Under the pieces are notes generated by a model. The model saw only the letters and a program-made list of their open reading frames with translations, made no database searches and was not told the DNA's origin. From Luidia sarsii (lineage: Eukaryota > Echinodermata > Asteroidea > Paxillosida > Luidiidae), in the NCBI GenBank assembly GCA_949987565.1, contig OX465102.1, positions 18,487,493 to 18,551,492 on the forward strand: a stretch of DNA of 64,000 nucleotides, in the 5' to 3' direction. Positions within the stretch are counted from its first letter, which is position 1. The number at the start of each line of letters is the position of its first letter. Positions 33,541-45,000 of the stretch are shown one piece after another. A program made the translations under genes and the position numbers.

Positions 33541-35145
33541 CGATGATACAGGGCGCTCATTATTATACACGCTGATCTACTCCTATCCTCAATCTTTTTT
33601 AGCCCGCGGCCCGCGCTGAAATTCCACGGGAACCATGTAACCCGCACACACGCGGATGTATACAGTCCTAGGACTATTCACGCACCAGCGACCGACGCAA
33701 ATGAAAAATGGTCCTTTTACCATGTTGATGATGGGCATGCGATAATTGCCACGTCGCTGTACAATCGGGCAATTGAAGAACACCCGACCCGTAGTCCACA
33801 ATAGGCACGTTGGGCTATTCACAGACAGCTAGCCAGCGAGCTTGGCACATCATTTTGATTAAAAACTCATGACCGTTACTCTCGTACGGTATGGTATAAG
33901 CCTCACCCCCCTCAAAGCGGATCCCTTTTTAGCATTCGTTAATGATTCAACAGCCTCATTAAGGGTTTTGTTGGTAGAGTTATAGTGCGTGCCTTTGTCA
34001 CATTGACTAGAAGCTTTTTTAAGTACCCCGTATTAATTTAACATATGGCTAACGTGTGGTTATTTTCTCTTTTGTCTTTCTGTAGATTTGCCAGAGCAAC
34101 AGCATCGGTCAACCGGCACAACTGGCGTTGCCCCGATCACCATTACGTTTCTGTGCTTGACTTCAACAACGGCACGGTGTGTGCCGGTACTTGCTTAATG
34201 CCGTACGACGTAATGCGAGACATCGGCGCGATCTAGCTACATGTACCCGGTTCTGAGAGCGTCACATTCGAAAACAAAACCCGTCTGCATACGACTGCAT
34301 GGATGAACTAGACCTACTCGGATAACGCGATCGATTTGGCGTGAGACAAAATACGATTTGTAATCGTATCTGTAATCGGCGTGGAGCTTTTAAAAAACCC
34401 TCACGTTTCTCACCTGATGCCGGAAAGGTTTTAGGAATCGAGTTTACGCCTACCAGACCAATCGCCTTTGGTTTAGTCTTTAGTTTTACTTACGCCAGCA
34501 CTACGCCACATGATCTTGCGATTCAAGCAGTGTCAGAAATCCTAAAAATCCACGGGAGGAGTCCTCTTACGCGTGTTTGCTCTAATGGTTTGTACGCTTT
34601 TGACTCCTACACAGTATCGGCAGCCGAGCCAGCGACGAAACACACAAGGTTAACCTGGATCATTGATGATTCGCTGGCTCATAGGATGATTGGCAGAAGT
34701 GATGCTTACACTCTTGGGGCCTGAAATGTCAACTAGTCCGAACGGGACTGCGATGTGAATTACAGGAAGCAGACCGCTCCCGTGCGAGTGTCTGAGTGTA
34801 TTAACTCGAGGAGACCCGTCTCGGCGGTTGGATAGAAACGACGCTCCCAGTATATAGGTTGCGGGCCGTCTCAGGGTTGGTTGATAACTGCCAGCGGCCG
34901 GGTGACCGTCTTCGAGTGCCGGATGAAGACGCAGGGTGCGGGAAGCCTTTGAAGACAGCCCCCGCATGATGAAGAAAATGCTCAGCTCGGAAACATTGTG
35001 GCAGCGTGCCCGATAGTGAGAGATACTCACTTCGATATCGGTCACAGAGTAAAAAAAAGTTTACTACTTTGAACGCGTCTTGGCCAATGTCTGTCTACTA
35101 TCTTGATCTGGTTGTGAGGGTTTCTGATCAAGGTGCGGATCGATA
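33541..35145. other. Upstream flank of the GPCR gene
   Basis: A 63-codon frame at 34045-34236 has a hydrophobic start and a few cysteines. A splice-acceptor-like ttctgtag precedes its second part, but I have no family match. No promoter motif stands out before the ATG at 35146. Confidence 0.3.
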
Positions 35146-36264
35146 ATGTGCACAAATATGTACGGGAACCTGACGTGCTACGACGACGCTACCTCCAGAT
35201 ACGTGCAGGCGTTCTTCGGCAGCGCCAACGCGGTCCTGATAGTGACCGGCAACTCCCTGGCCCTGCTGATCGTGTACAGGACGAAGGCCCTCCAGGACGC
35301 CGCCTTCTGCTTCCTCATGAACCTCGCTCTCAGCGATCTCCTGCTGGGCCTCATCAGCCAGCCCCCGTCCCTGTACTACGCCATCACCTGCCAGTGGCCC
35401 TGGGGACGGGACGGAGCCTACTGCCAGTTCGTGGGCTTCTCCATCTGCCTGCTCTGTTCCGTGTCCATCATATCGCTGGCGTTGGTCAGCTACGAGAGGT
35501 ACAGCTACACCGTGCACCCGTTCCAGCACATCGACAAGTTCACTTTCCGTCGATCGCTGTACGCCTGTACTGTCGTGTGGCTGTATGCCGGTGTGGCGTC
35601 CATCTTCCCCGTGGTCGGGCTATGGGACGGCGTTGGCTTGCAGCCCTACAACGCCCTCTGCAACATCCAGTGGGAGGAGGAACCTCTCTACCTGCTGGCC
35701 ATGATACTCAGCGTCCTATTCCCGGCCGCGGCTCTCATCACCTTCTCCTACGTCAGGATCATCCGGGTGGCCCGCAAGGCCCGCAAGATCGACGCCATCA
35801 AGAACCAGATCACGCTGGGCTCGTCCGTCTCCAATCGCGACTGCCCGCTGTCGGTCAGCGGCCAGTGCCCGGACAACGACACCTACCGCGGCGAGAGCGA
35901 CGTCAGCCCGATCCCTGACAGCAACAGTCCGACGGAGAAGCCGCGGCCGGCCAGAGAGAAGACGCGGGCGGGGCGAGCCAAGACCAAGACCAAGACCAAG
36001 AAGACCGTCCGGATCAACCGGTGCACGGTCACCGTGTCCCTGCTGGTGGGCACCTTCGTCCTGTGCTGGGCTCCCTACGTCATCGTCAACACGGTGCACT
36101 CCATCAAGTGCTCGTACGGCAGTTTCTGGGTGACGGCCACCGCCCAGTGGCTGTGCATCTTCAACAGCGCCTGCAACCCCATGATCTATGGGATCACGAA
36201 CAGGACGTTCCGCGAGGGCGTGCGAAAGTTCCTACGAGGCCTGAAATTCTGGCAGACGTACTGA
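35146..36264 (+). CDS. Class A (rhodopsin-like) GPCR, opsin-like but without the retinal lysine
   Basis: This single-exon gene encodes 372 residues with seven membrane segments. Landmarks are N-glycosylation site NLT at 8-10; GN at 35-36 (TM1); LALSD with D64 (TM2); C93 paired with C172 in loop 2; ERY at 117-119 (TM3 end); P193 (TM5); CWAP at 307-310 (TM6); and NPMIY at 344-348 (TM7). The WPWG, YCQFVGF, SYERY and CNIQWEE blocks recall opsins, but position 7.43 is Ile338 rather than Lys, 3.28 is Val and the loop-2 counterion position is Gln166. Position 3.32 is Ile, so it is not an amine receptor. Loop 3 is long and basic, with a short (accaag)n run coding KTKTKTKK. G protein and ligand are unknown. 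It could equally be an orphan receptor unrelated to vision. The ORF is GC-rich relative to its flanks. Confidence 0.92.
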   Translation: MCTNMYGNLTCYDDATSRYVQAFFGSANAVLIVTGNSLALLIVYRTKALQDAAFCFLMNLALSDLLLGLISQPPSLYYAITCQWPWGRDGAYCQFVGFSICLLCSVSIISLALVSYERYSYTVHPFQHIDKFTFRRSLYACTVVWLYAGVASIFPVVGLWDGVGLQPYNALCNIQWEEEPLYLLAMILSVLFPAAALITFSYVRIIRVARKARKIDAIKNQITLGSSVSNRDCPLSVSGQCPDNDTYRGESDVSPIPDSNSPTEKPRPAREKTRAGRAKTKTKTKKTVRINRCTVTVSLLVGTFVLCWAPYVIVNTVHSIKCSYGSFWVTATAQWLCIFNSACNPMIYGITNRTFREGVRKFLRGLKFWQTY

Positions 36265-36741
36265 GGCCTTCTTGTCCTTGCGTATGAGAGTGCTGCTGTT
36301 GTTGCTATCTCTGGTTACTGTCGTTCGCCTAAATAATCACCAACCAACAAGGCTCACTATGGGGGGAGGTCGACAACTTGAGCCCCGATATTGAGCCCTG
36401 AATATTACCAAAAAAGTACAAAACCAAAGGGTTTCTACACTTCAGTAAACGCTTATCGTAAATGCTTAAAGGATTATAAGTTAAATGAGTTTAATATTAA
36501 TATCACTTGGTAAATTAGACCAGATATTTATTCAAACTCTGAAAATGTAGAGGGCCTAGCGTTTCAATCGTATAGCAGGATATATATGAAGGCAGAATTT
36601 CTTCCGAAATTTAATTTGTTTAACACACAAACTATGGGAATCTTTTGACCTGTACCGATGTTGTATAGGGCCTTTTATTTGACCAAGAATGAGACAAAAC
36701 ACTATGGAGGGCCTGATGTTTCCATAGTGGCAGGACATTCT
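36265..36741. other. 3' flank of the GPCR gene with R2/M1 scraps
   Basis: R2-like gggcctagcgtttcaatcgt lies at 36551, an M1-end-like gttgtatagggccttt at 36659, and ggcctgatgtttccatagtg at 36709. No AATAAA was found close to the stop codon. Confidence 0.4.
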
Positions 36742-37240
36742 TTAAAAGAATAACACATGCACCATTGATCGAGGTCAAAGAATAGCATCCATACGTTGTC
36801 TGATCCAACATATGCATGAAATAGCGTACCTGTGAAAATTTCAGCTCAATCAGCCAACCGAGTCTCGATAAAATAGTGAAAACAGCTTCATTTGTTTCGC
36901 GAAAATGCAGCGTTTAACGAATTGTTCCGAAAAATCGTTTAGATCTAGGGGGTAAGACGTAAACTATTTCTTTACTCTTTTTTTCCAAAAATACAGCATT
37001 TTAGACAGATATATTTCAGTTCGTGGTTTCTACCATATACATCTTCAAACTGTATAAGTTTCATGTAAACCTGTGAACAGTTCCGTTTTTGGATCTTACC
37101 AATGTTGTGCCCTAACTGAACAGGTAACCTTAAAGAACCGGTAACCCTGAAAAGAGCCGTTTAAAAATATCAGTCTCACAAAAAGAGCCAGACTCTGCCT
37201 CATATGAAATGTTGTACACGCTATCACCGCAAACCATCTT
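36742..37240. mobile_element. M1 MITE plus R1 piece, second composite copy
   Basis: M1 occupies 36742-37113 (catccatacgttgtctgatc, cgagtctcgataaaatagtg, catcttcaaactgtataagt, ttaccaatgttgtgccctaa). The R1 piece follows (ccctgaaaagagccgtttaa, gagccagactctgcctcata). The arrangement is identical to 31073-31580. Confidence 0.78.
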
Positions 37241-38382
37241 CAAACTATAAGTTTCATGTAAATCTGTGAACATTGCTGATTTTCAATCTTTTAAAGAAGA
37301 GATTTAAAGAAGAGATTTCATACATTTCGGGCCACTTTGTAGTCAGTAAACATTTTGCACGATTCCGTATTACCATTGACCAAATTCAGTCAAAACTCAC
37401 CTTTTGTTCCACCGAATACTAGACAGGGCTGACCTATAAATGACTGCTTTAATTTACTAAAATATAAACAAATTAAATAAAGGGTCAAACGTTTCGAAGG
37501 CAGAAGGTTGTATACTTTGGTTCGTCCTTGTCGCTTGTCGGTTTTTATTATTTCCACTTTCGTATTGTCTTTGCACCAAACGACGCCAGAACCAAAAATT
37601 CTCAAATTGTCATCAGTAATTCCTACATTGAATTAGCAATGTCCGGCCTGTGTCCAACCTGCTGGAGAAAAAAAAACCTGACCTAGATTTTGGGACAGCG
37701 TACAAAAAACGGAGTTCATGGTGATGAGCTGGCCATTAGTCGAAGTGCGTCTAGGTGACGTTGACTTGCCGTGGGGCAGGGGCGGTGTGGGGTAGGGGGT
37801 AGGGGTGGGGGAGGCTTTTCACACCTGTCAGTTGTTGCTGTCACGCGAGTAACCGCGCAGGTCAAGGAATCGCCGTCGATCGTAACAGGAAGTGACTGCA
37901 ATATCCAGTCGGCCTTGCAAATGCCTTGGGTCTCTTGCTTGTATGCTCGAATAACCACGCTTCATTTATTTTGGCTGTATGATTATTATTATCATCGGCG
38001 GGGTTTTCACGGACTGGTTGAGTTCATCCTCGCAGCGGAACTGATGCGTTTTGGATAGGTATTGGCCTATAGCAATTTGAGAAATTGCACCATAGACAAA
38101 GCGTATCATTATCGACCGTCTTTTAGTGGGTAGAAATGCTCGGGAGATTATGTATGACGTTAACAACATGACGTGATACCGATCTCTGTCTTGAGATGTG
38201 AATTTTTTTATGCAATTGTCGGAAAATAAATCGACAGTTTTATCGACGAAAACGAAGATGTTATGATGAGGTTTTTTTGTGCTTCATCGTACGATATGAT
38301 TGGACCATTCCATTGTTTTTAGAATCTGTCTTTAATTGTGTTTCTGTGATTTTCTTTTTTTCTGGGACGGGAGTTGAACCAC
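37241..38382. other. Unassigned DNA
   Basis: A G-rich tract at 37774-37812 (ggggtagggggtaggggtgg) could form a G-quadruplex. No gene was recognised. Confidence 0.35.
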
Positions 38383-38470
38383 GGCCTTTGGCGTAGCGTA
38401 CCAGAGCGCAACTGCATCACAGACTGGTCGATTCGACCAGAGGCTTGAAGGTTCGAATCCCGGCCGGGTC
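38383..38470 (+). mobile_element. tRNA-like module, probably a third SINE type
   Basis: An A-box-like tggcgtagcgtaccagagcg at 38389-38408 and a perfect B box ggttcgaatcc at 38450-38460 are spaced much as in a tRNA gene. The acceptor stem does not pair well and the anticodon arm is unclear, so a working tRNA gene is unlikely. Confidence 0.45.
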
Positions 38471-39539
38471 AAATTCACTCCAATCTGAGATGAATGGTTG
38501 GCAGTTCCCTTTAACCATTGTACTAGTAACGATTCCTCTTTGATTTCCTCAGGCGTTAGTCAGCCTTAATGCCTTCTTGGTTTACAGTTGGCCTTGTGGC
38601 TGATTATGATAATTAAGGCTTGCACTAAGCTTATCCGCTCAATTGGACGGCTCCTCATACATTTAGCAATAACCCTCCTCGCACGGTACATCAAATAAAG
38701 TAAGGGGCACTCATAATGTGCAATGTTTTTAAATTTCGAAGAAAAAAATTTGTTTGACACACAACCCAACCCTAATTTCGATTTAAAAAGAGTGATTTTT
38801 TGTCTCTAGCAAATTGTGCATACATTTTGATATAAGTTCAAATACACGTACAAATCTATGGAAATGCCACACAGTATGACAAGACGATGGCTGATATTGA
38901 AGTATTGATTATGGTGAAAGATGCATGTACTTAAGTGACGGCGTGATGAAGCTGATGGTCTCCCCTTTTGCACAAGACAGTTGTGGAAAGCTGGCGCGGT
39001 GCGCACGATATGTAAAAAAGCTAGGCAAGGCAGAAAGATAACTTTTGTCTGGATTTTAATTTGAAAAGTGAATTTCGATTTTGAATCTATTTCCTTGACC
39101 CACCCACCCACTATTTCGATTTTTTTTTCGAAATTTAAAAAAAATGTTGAGTAGCCCCTAGCACGGAGAGGAAATCATGTTAGCAGATACATGTAGTAGG
39201 CCTACTCCGATTCCTTCAACACGAGTCTGTAAAAGCCACTTGCCGGCACTTGCGGTTTAATAGTATGCACTGAGGGCGTCGTAAACACGAAATATCTTAC
39301 GCAAGTCGAGTCCAAGTCCAAATATGAGTCGGTAGGTCTGAGTCATTGATTGTGTTATCGTGCCTGATGAGTCCTATAGTTATTCGGTGTTGCCGTGGAT
39401 TGTGGTTTCTCGCCGGACTTAGGTCAAAGGTTATGTCCGGGATTTAAATAGATTTAGTTAATTACCTTACCATAAAAGGGTGGGAAAAACCAAAATCCAC
39501 AATAGGCCACGTATTATTATGTAACAAAAAACTCAACAC
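38471..39539. other. Unassigned DNA
   Basis: No exon, array or family member was recognised. Confidence 0.35.
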
Positions 39540-39745
39540 TGTCTGGCACAACCACTTGCCCCCTAAAAAATTGGACTCTTGTGTCAACCGGACGACGGTC
39601 AGCATGCATTACCAGCACGCAGCCTGTGTAAAAAAAAACGCCCTTCAGTATTCCCGCATACGCGCCACACATAATAATTATGCATCACAAATCACGGGGG
39701 GAAACTGTGAGTCCATTACTGTCGGCAAGTAGTTGTGCCAGATAA
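39540..39745. mobile_element. MITE of about 205 bp with 20 bp inverted ends
   Basis: The left end tgtctggcacaaccacttgc is mirrored by gcaagtagttgtgccagata on the right. The interior has no coding capacity. No second copy was seen in the window. Confidence 0.75.
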
Positions 39746-39852
39746 TTAATGCCTATTTCTAAATAATAGTAGGTGATCGTTTGTGAATTTACATTTTTTT
39801 TTACACCCTTTCACGATGAGCGTATTAAACTGAAATCTTTCTTACTTGCTTA

Positions 39853-40097
39853 GGCCGTTTTCGAAATGAAGGCTTTTATAGGCTCGGGCTTAGGCTTCGG
39901 TCATATTTATCTTACTCGTTATAATTTCACAGGCATCTTAAAACAAGCGTTTGGTCCCAGTTTCTTGGTGAATACCCTGTAACTATCAAGCCAGCAATCC
40001 TTCAAATTCGGAAACAAACCACAACCTGGATTTTCAGGTTTTGTCAGATGGAGACGAAGCCCGAGCCCGAGCCTAAGCCTTCGTTTCGTAAACGGCC
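39853..40097. mobile_element. R6 foldback element
   Basis: It has ggccgttttcgaaatgaagg at the left and gagcctaagccttcgtttcg then taaacggcc at the right. The interior matches 23200-23340 closely (acaagcgtttggtcccagtt, ctatcaagccagcaatcctt). Confidence 0.87.
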
Positions 40098-40995
40098 CTA
40101 GTAGCATTGTCGTGAGTTACGGTATCGGTGCAATAGCCTGGGCATGTATACCGTGCATGTACAGAAAACTACCCGTCCATAGGGAATGAATGGGTCCTGC
40201 GGCTTGATTGCTATTCGTTGGCAACGTCTACCTCTTGCCGTCGCTATAAATCTTGGGCATAGTGTTCCCCCACCGATATCGCTGCGGTTCAATCGCGTCG
40301 CCATCACATGGTCGGAAATCAAAGTGGTCTGGTACCCCCCCCCCCTCCATCAGTGATGATTTTTTTTTCTTTGGTTTACCAACATTGACCGGAAACCCAC
40401 GCATGCGCACTCTTTGGTCGGCACGATTTCCGGATTATCATAACTACGTAAGGTAGGAGACACCCGGTGCTGTCTGATATTGACCAAATTACCGAAGATG
40501 TTCCAGTTTCACAGGTCACAAATTTGACATCCTCTATCTTATGCCTTTCTGGCCAACCAACTAGACAGATTGTCAAGAGAAAGACATAACGACAAACCAA
40601 TGGTTAAATTTCAGAATGGAACTAGACGCTGATTTGTACAGTAGGCCTAGTATGGTCCTCGAATTCAGGGAAACGGAAAATTGTTCGTTCCGAATCTCTT
40701 CTGTATCGTTTGCTGCAGCAACAGCAACGTCAACTTAATACCACTTTCCATCACAGAACACCCATTCAAGACAAGTGTAAACTTGTGAGAGTTGTTGTCG
40801 GCGTGCCAAGGCTATATTTTAGGGCAAGTTCCGTTATTTTGTATCATGGTTGGTTCGTGCCACTGCCAACCAAAAATGGCGGTTGTATTTTGTCACGTGA
40901 CTTGTGACGTGGCAAAAGAAAGGTCTATAGGACCGATTCCCACAGTGCAGCCTGAGAATCTGCTCAGCATGCACATTGCTCCATGGTTAACCTTG
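40098..40995. other. Unassigned DNA with a C-homopolymer
   Basis: Runs of C (40337-40346) and T (40360-40369) are present. No gene was recognised; short open frames overlap on both strands. Confidence 0.35.
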
Positions 40996-41264
40996 GGCCC
41001 TTTTCCAAAATACGGCTTAGGCTCAGGCTCCGGCTTTGCCTCCATTGCTTTCATTCATTTTAAAGTTTAATACAAGACATAAATATGGGAGGCCTTTGGC
41101 TTCATTTTTAAAAATATTAAAGGTCTACTGCTTTTTGCAAAGAATCTAAAGCTTAAACTTCACTTCAAAAAAGAACTCCAACCTGTAATTTAAGCTTTTG
41201 GATAACAGACACGAAGCCGGACCCGAAGCCTAAGCCGGGTTTTGGAGAGGAGAAAGAAAGGCCC
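40996..41264. mobile_element. R6-related foldback element, divergent
   Basis: The left end gggcccttttccaaaatacg then gcttaggctcaggctccggc is mirrored by gaagccggacccgaagccta then agccgggttttgga. The interior differs from the other two R6 copies. Confidence 0.7.
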
Positions 41265-41327
41265 CTATAAGAAACATAACCATATCATGATGCCTTCTAT
41301 CAAATGTTGTTAATCAATTTTGATAAA

Positions 41328-41460
41328 ATTGGTGACAAAATGTGCCTAGTAAGCTGGCCACAAAAAGTCATAAAAGCCTCAGCACGCAGACAAAAACCCT
41401 GAGACCCTATACAGAAAAATACAGGGGGCGGAATCCGCCCACGGCTCTTTGAGGGTTAAT
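41328..41460 (-). repeat. R5 fragment, reversed
   Basis: It has gacaaaatgtgcctag, aaaaagtcataaaagcctca and ggctctttgagggttaatta. This mirrors the start of R5 at 22633 and 26083. Confidence 0.72.
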
Positions 41461-41524
41461 TAATTAAGAAGGGAGATCAGATAGCAATTGTCGCGGAGAC
41501 TTTTTCCCCTGTAATTTGGATAAC

Positions 41525-42390
41525 GGCGGTACAGAGAGAGCGGGGAATGGAGAGTGAGGGGAAAGGAGAGAGGGGAACGGGAGAGAGAAGGGAAGGGAGA
41601 GTGAGGGGAAAGGAGGGGGAGGGGAAGGGAGAGAGAGGGGAAAGGAGAGTGAGAGGGAAGGGATAGATGGGAAGGGAGAGAGGGGGAATGGAGAGTGAGG
41701 GGAAAGGAGAGAGGGGAACGGGAGAGAGAAGGGAAGGGAGAGTGAGGGGAAAGGAGGGGGAGGGGAGGGAGAGAGAGGGGAAAGGAGAGAGAGGGGAAGG
41801 GAGAGTGAGGGGAAGGGAAGGGAGAGAGAGGGGAAAGGAGAGATGGGAAGGGAGAGAGGGGGAAGGGAGAGAGAGGGGAAAGGAGAGAGAGGGGAAAGGA
41901 AAGAGGGGAAGGGAGAGAGAGGAGAAGGGAGAGAGAGGGGAAAGGAGAGAGAGGGGAAAGGAGAGAGAGGGGAAAGGAGAGAGAGAGGGGAAGGGAGAGA
42001 GATGGGAAGGGAGAGAGAGGGGAAGGGAGAGAGAGGGGAATAGGGAGAGAGAGGGGAAGGGACAGAGATGGGAAGGGAGAGAGGGGAAAGGAGAGAGGGG
42101 AAATGAGAGAGAGGGGAAGGGAGAGAGATGGGAAGGGCGAGAGGGGAAAGGAGAGAGAGGGGAAGGGAGAGGGAGGGGAAGGGAGAGAGATGGGAAGGGA
42201 GAGAGATGGGAAAGGAGAGATAGGGGAAAGGAGAGAGAGGGGAAAGGAGAGAGAGGGGAAGGGAGAGGGAGGGGAAGGGAGAGAGATGGGAAGGGAGAGA
42301 GAGGGGAAGGGAGAGAGAGGGGAAAGGATAGAGAGAGAGGGGAAACGAGAGACGGGGAGAGAGGAGAAGAGACAGAGAGATAGCGAGAGA
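41525..42390 (+). repeat. Polypurine satellite (ggggaaaggagagaga)n
   Basis: About 865 bp of almost pure A/G on the + strand, in units of 14-18 bp such as ggggaagggagagaga and ggggaaaggagagaga. Pyrimidines are rare and occur mainly as single t or c. The long Glu/Arg/Gly (forward) and Ser/Pro/Leu/Phe (reverse) frames are artefacts. Confidence 0.95.
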
Positions 42391-43015
42391 TGGAGAAGGA
42401 CTTTAAGGGAGACGGACAGAAGCAGGGAGAGTGGAAAGTGGGACGTCGAGATACCCTTGAGATCTCTATACTACAGGACTCAATTGGGAGTATTGTACGG
42501 ACACACAATCCATTTGTCCCGTCTGCCATATCGTCATCGGGAATCACTTTGATTGCGGGGCTTTGGCCTTCGAGCTCGACGCGTGCATACCTCCAGCGAA
42601 GACGCGGCGGAGTCTCGAATTCCAATTAAGAGGACCCTACGGCAGAATTAATTTGTCATTATTGGAAACATTTTGTAAAGGTTGTATCCGAATTGAGGTG
42701 AGCTCTAGATCCCCATTAAAGTGCCCCGCATATTTTCAGCAAATTCAAATTAGACCATCATCGTGCTATCTAAAAAGGAATTCAGTCACGGTTAATTGAC
42801 CAATTAAAAGCGTTATCCCACAAATACACGTATACCTTTTACCGAAATGATAATTTCGATGCTGGACACATTGACACAATGACCAGCAATAATGATAATT
42901 CATGATAATCTAATGCACACATAATCCTCTAATACTAATCCTCTACACACAATGTAAATGAATACATATACGGGGATTATTAAGCTGGCTATGTACTCTG
43001 TCTCACTCTCCGCCG
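42391..43015. other. Unassigned AT-rich DNA
   Basis: Nothing recognised. A frame of 79 codons overlaps the array end and has no domain. Confidence 0.35.
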
Positions 43016-43582
43016 GGTGTCATGGTCTCATCTATCCGCCCTGCTCGGATATCCGAACCGCGACCGAACGCCCCGAACGTATGCGCAGTAATGCCCCGTA
43101 CATGCTCACTTTAGGGCCGTGCTGAGTTCCTACATCAAGGTCAAGAAATTTGCATGCACACGCATGGGTCACATACTGTGGTCGAGCAGGGTACGCTAGT
43201 GCGTACCCATGTACAGTACATAATAATACATAAGTGGTTTTCGCGGCAATTGTATTTCGCAAGCCATGGCGTCAAGTGTCAGGTTTGACGAATACAAGAA
43301 CACGTGCCTCAGAATCTTGCAATACCTGCGGAGCAGAACTTCAGATTCCAGGCCAAAACCCCACGTGTTTGATGCCGATCACATGCATACATCACATACA
43401 CATTACATGTACACGTACGTACATGTAACGTGTGAGTGACCGGAGAGATCAGCACGCCAATGTACATGTAACGTGTGTGCGACTGGAGATTATCAGCACG
43501 CCAGATAACTGAGCGCGTTACGGTAACGTGATCAGTTATCCTTTCGGATATCCGAGCACGGCGGATAGGAGACCGTGACACC
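43016..43582. mobile_element. 567 bp element with inverted ends of about 38 bp
   Basis: The left end ggtgtcatggtctc, atctatccgccctgctcgga and tatccgaa is mirrored by ttcggatatccgagcacggc, ggatagga and gaccgtgacacc. A partial internal direct repeat of about 50 bp lies at 43402-43505 (tacatgtaacgtgtg, atcagcacgcca). No transposase frame, so it is non-autonomous. It is the only copy here. Confidence 0.82.
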
Positions 43583-44027
43583 GGTTAACGCACACTGCAC
43601 TGCACTGCTGTGACATGGATGAGATCACGCCAACCTTCCCTATCAGCTAACTGCCAGATGGGATGCAGCTGAGCAACTCCTGTAGTCTTGATATCTTGAA
43701 ACCAAAATGTTTGCTGGTCTCCCTCGACGCGATTTTCCCTGAATATGTGTCTTTTCCGTGCAATATTCCGTCTCATTGAAATAATAATTAAGGTCAAACG
43801 ATCTTAATCTCCCGTTTTCTCAAATCTTTAGATTCTTAAGAATGTACGCGACATTTAAAAAACATGGACTCGTAGCACGGGGCTCATTCCGTGCCTAACG
43901 AATGCCTTACTGGTACCCGCGATCCTTACCACGAAGCCTCTTCATTTGTGACAAGCCGGAGCTATTGCGCAGCAGCTGAATAATAGTTATCGTAGATATA
44001 ACATGATGTTTTGTGCCAAGGAGAATG
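43583..44027. other. Unassigned DNA
   Basis: No feature recognised. Confidence 0.35.
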
Positions 44028-44115
44028 TCATTCAATGAGGGTTCGTCTTGCTCGACGTGATAAACACTGAACGCTAAGTGATTTGCCCGATGCCTGGTGA
44101 AAAAAAGGCAGCTGG
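44028..44115 (-). mobile_element. SINE2 fragment
   Basis: It has ttgctcgacgtgataaacac, tgatttgcccgatgcctggt and aggcagctgg. The B-box end is lost. Confidence 0.65.
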
Positions 44116-44448
44116 CGACAGGGCTACCATTGAATATACTGTAGTAATACTCTCAGTAGCTAATATTTTAAAAAGGGAATTATATAAACTGACAGAACCC
44201 TCGTGCTATCAGTATCATGCGTGTAGTACTTGGCAAGACCGTATTGTGAATGGAAAAAACAATACAGGGCGTCAATAATGCATTGTGTTTGGTCAACAGA
44301 AACCCATTTAGACGTCACGATATTCAAAGTCACGCGATGTGTCGTTGCTGTTGGCGACGTTTCGGTTGCTTACTGCTAACCTTCACCAGGCAACTGAAGA
44401 ATGTGCGCTGCGGCTGCGCTGGTACCGTGTTGTGCTTGAAGATCTCGA

Positions 44449-45000
44449 TCTCGATCCTCCATCCTCCATCCTCCATCCTCCATCCTCCATCCTTCATCCT
44501 CCATCCTCCATCCTCCATCCTCCATCCTCCATCCTCCATCCTCCATCCTCCATCCTCCATCCTCCATCCTCCATCCTCCATCCTCCATCCTCCATCCTCC
44601 ATCCTCCATCCTCGATCCTCGATCCTCGATCCTCCATCCTCGATCCTCCGCCCTCCGTCCTCCGTCCTCCATCCTCCATCCTCCATCCTCCATCCTCCAT
44701 CCTCCATCCTCCATCCTCCATCCTCCATCCTCCATCCTCCATCCTCCATCCTCCATCCTCCATCCTCCATTCTCCATCCTCCATCCTCCATCCTCCATCC
44801 TCCACCCTTCACCCTCCTCCCTCCGTCCTCCATCCTCCATCCTCCATCCTCCATCCTCCATCCTCCATCCTTCATCCTCCATCCTCCATCCTCCATCCTC
44901 CATCCTCCATCCTCCATCCTCCATCCTTAAGCCTCTCTCATCTTCCATCCTCCATCCTCCAACCTCAAGCCCCTCTCATCCTTCATCCTCCTTCCTCCTC
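44449..45000 (+). repeat. (cctccat)n heptamer array
   Basis: About 65-70 near-perfect 7 bp units run up to 44925, with cctcgat and cctccgt variants near 44610-44670 and decay to 45000. Seven is not a multiple of 3, so units pass through all frames and spell Leu-His-Pro-Pro-Ser-Ser-Ile cycles forward and Gly-Trp-Arg-Met-Glu-Asp cycles in reverse. Confidence 0.96.

Noticed and set aside
34045..34236. 63-codon frame with a hydrophobic start, possible small secreted peptide
   Set aside because: A splice-acceptor-like ttctgtag lies inside the frame, no family is recognised, and the length is within chance. I kept it only as a note in the flank entry.
35133..35918. 261-codon plus-strand frame and minus-strand frames at 35128-36099
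   Set aside because: They are GC-rich shadows of the GPCR coding region in other frames.
38383..38470. Functional tRNA gene
   Set aside because: A and B boxes are present, but acceptor-stem pairing is poor and the anticodon arm is not clear. A SINE module is more likely.
41477..42625. 382-codon minus and 238-codon plus frames
   Set aside because: They come from the polypurine satellite; Ser/Pro/Leu and Glu/Arg/Gly repeats follow the base pattern.
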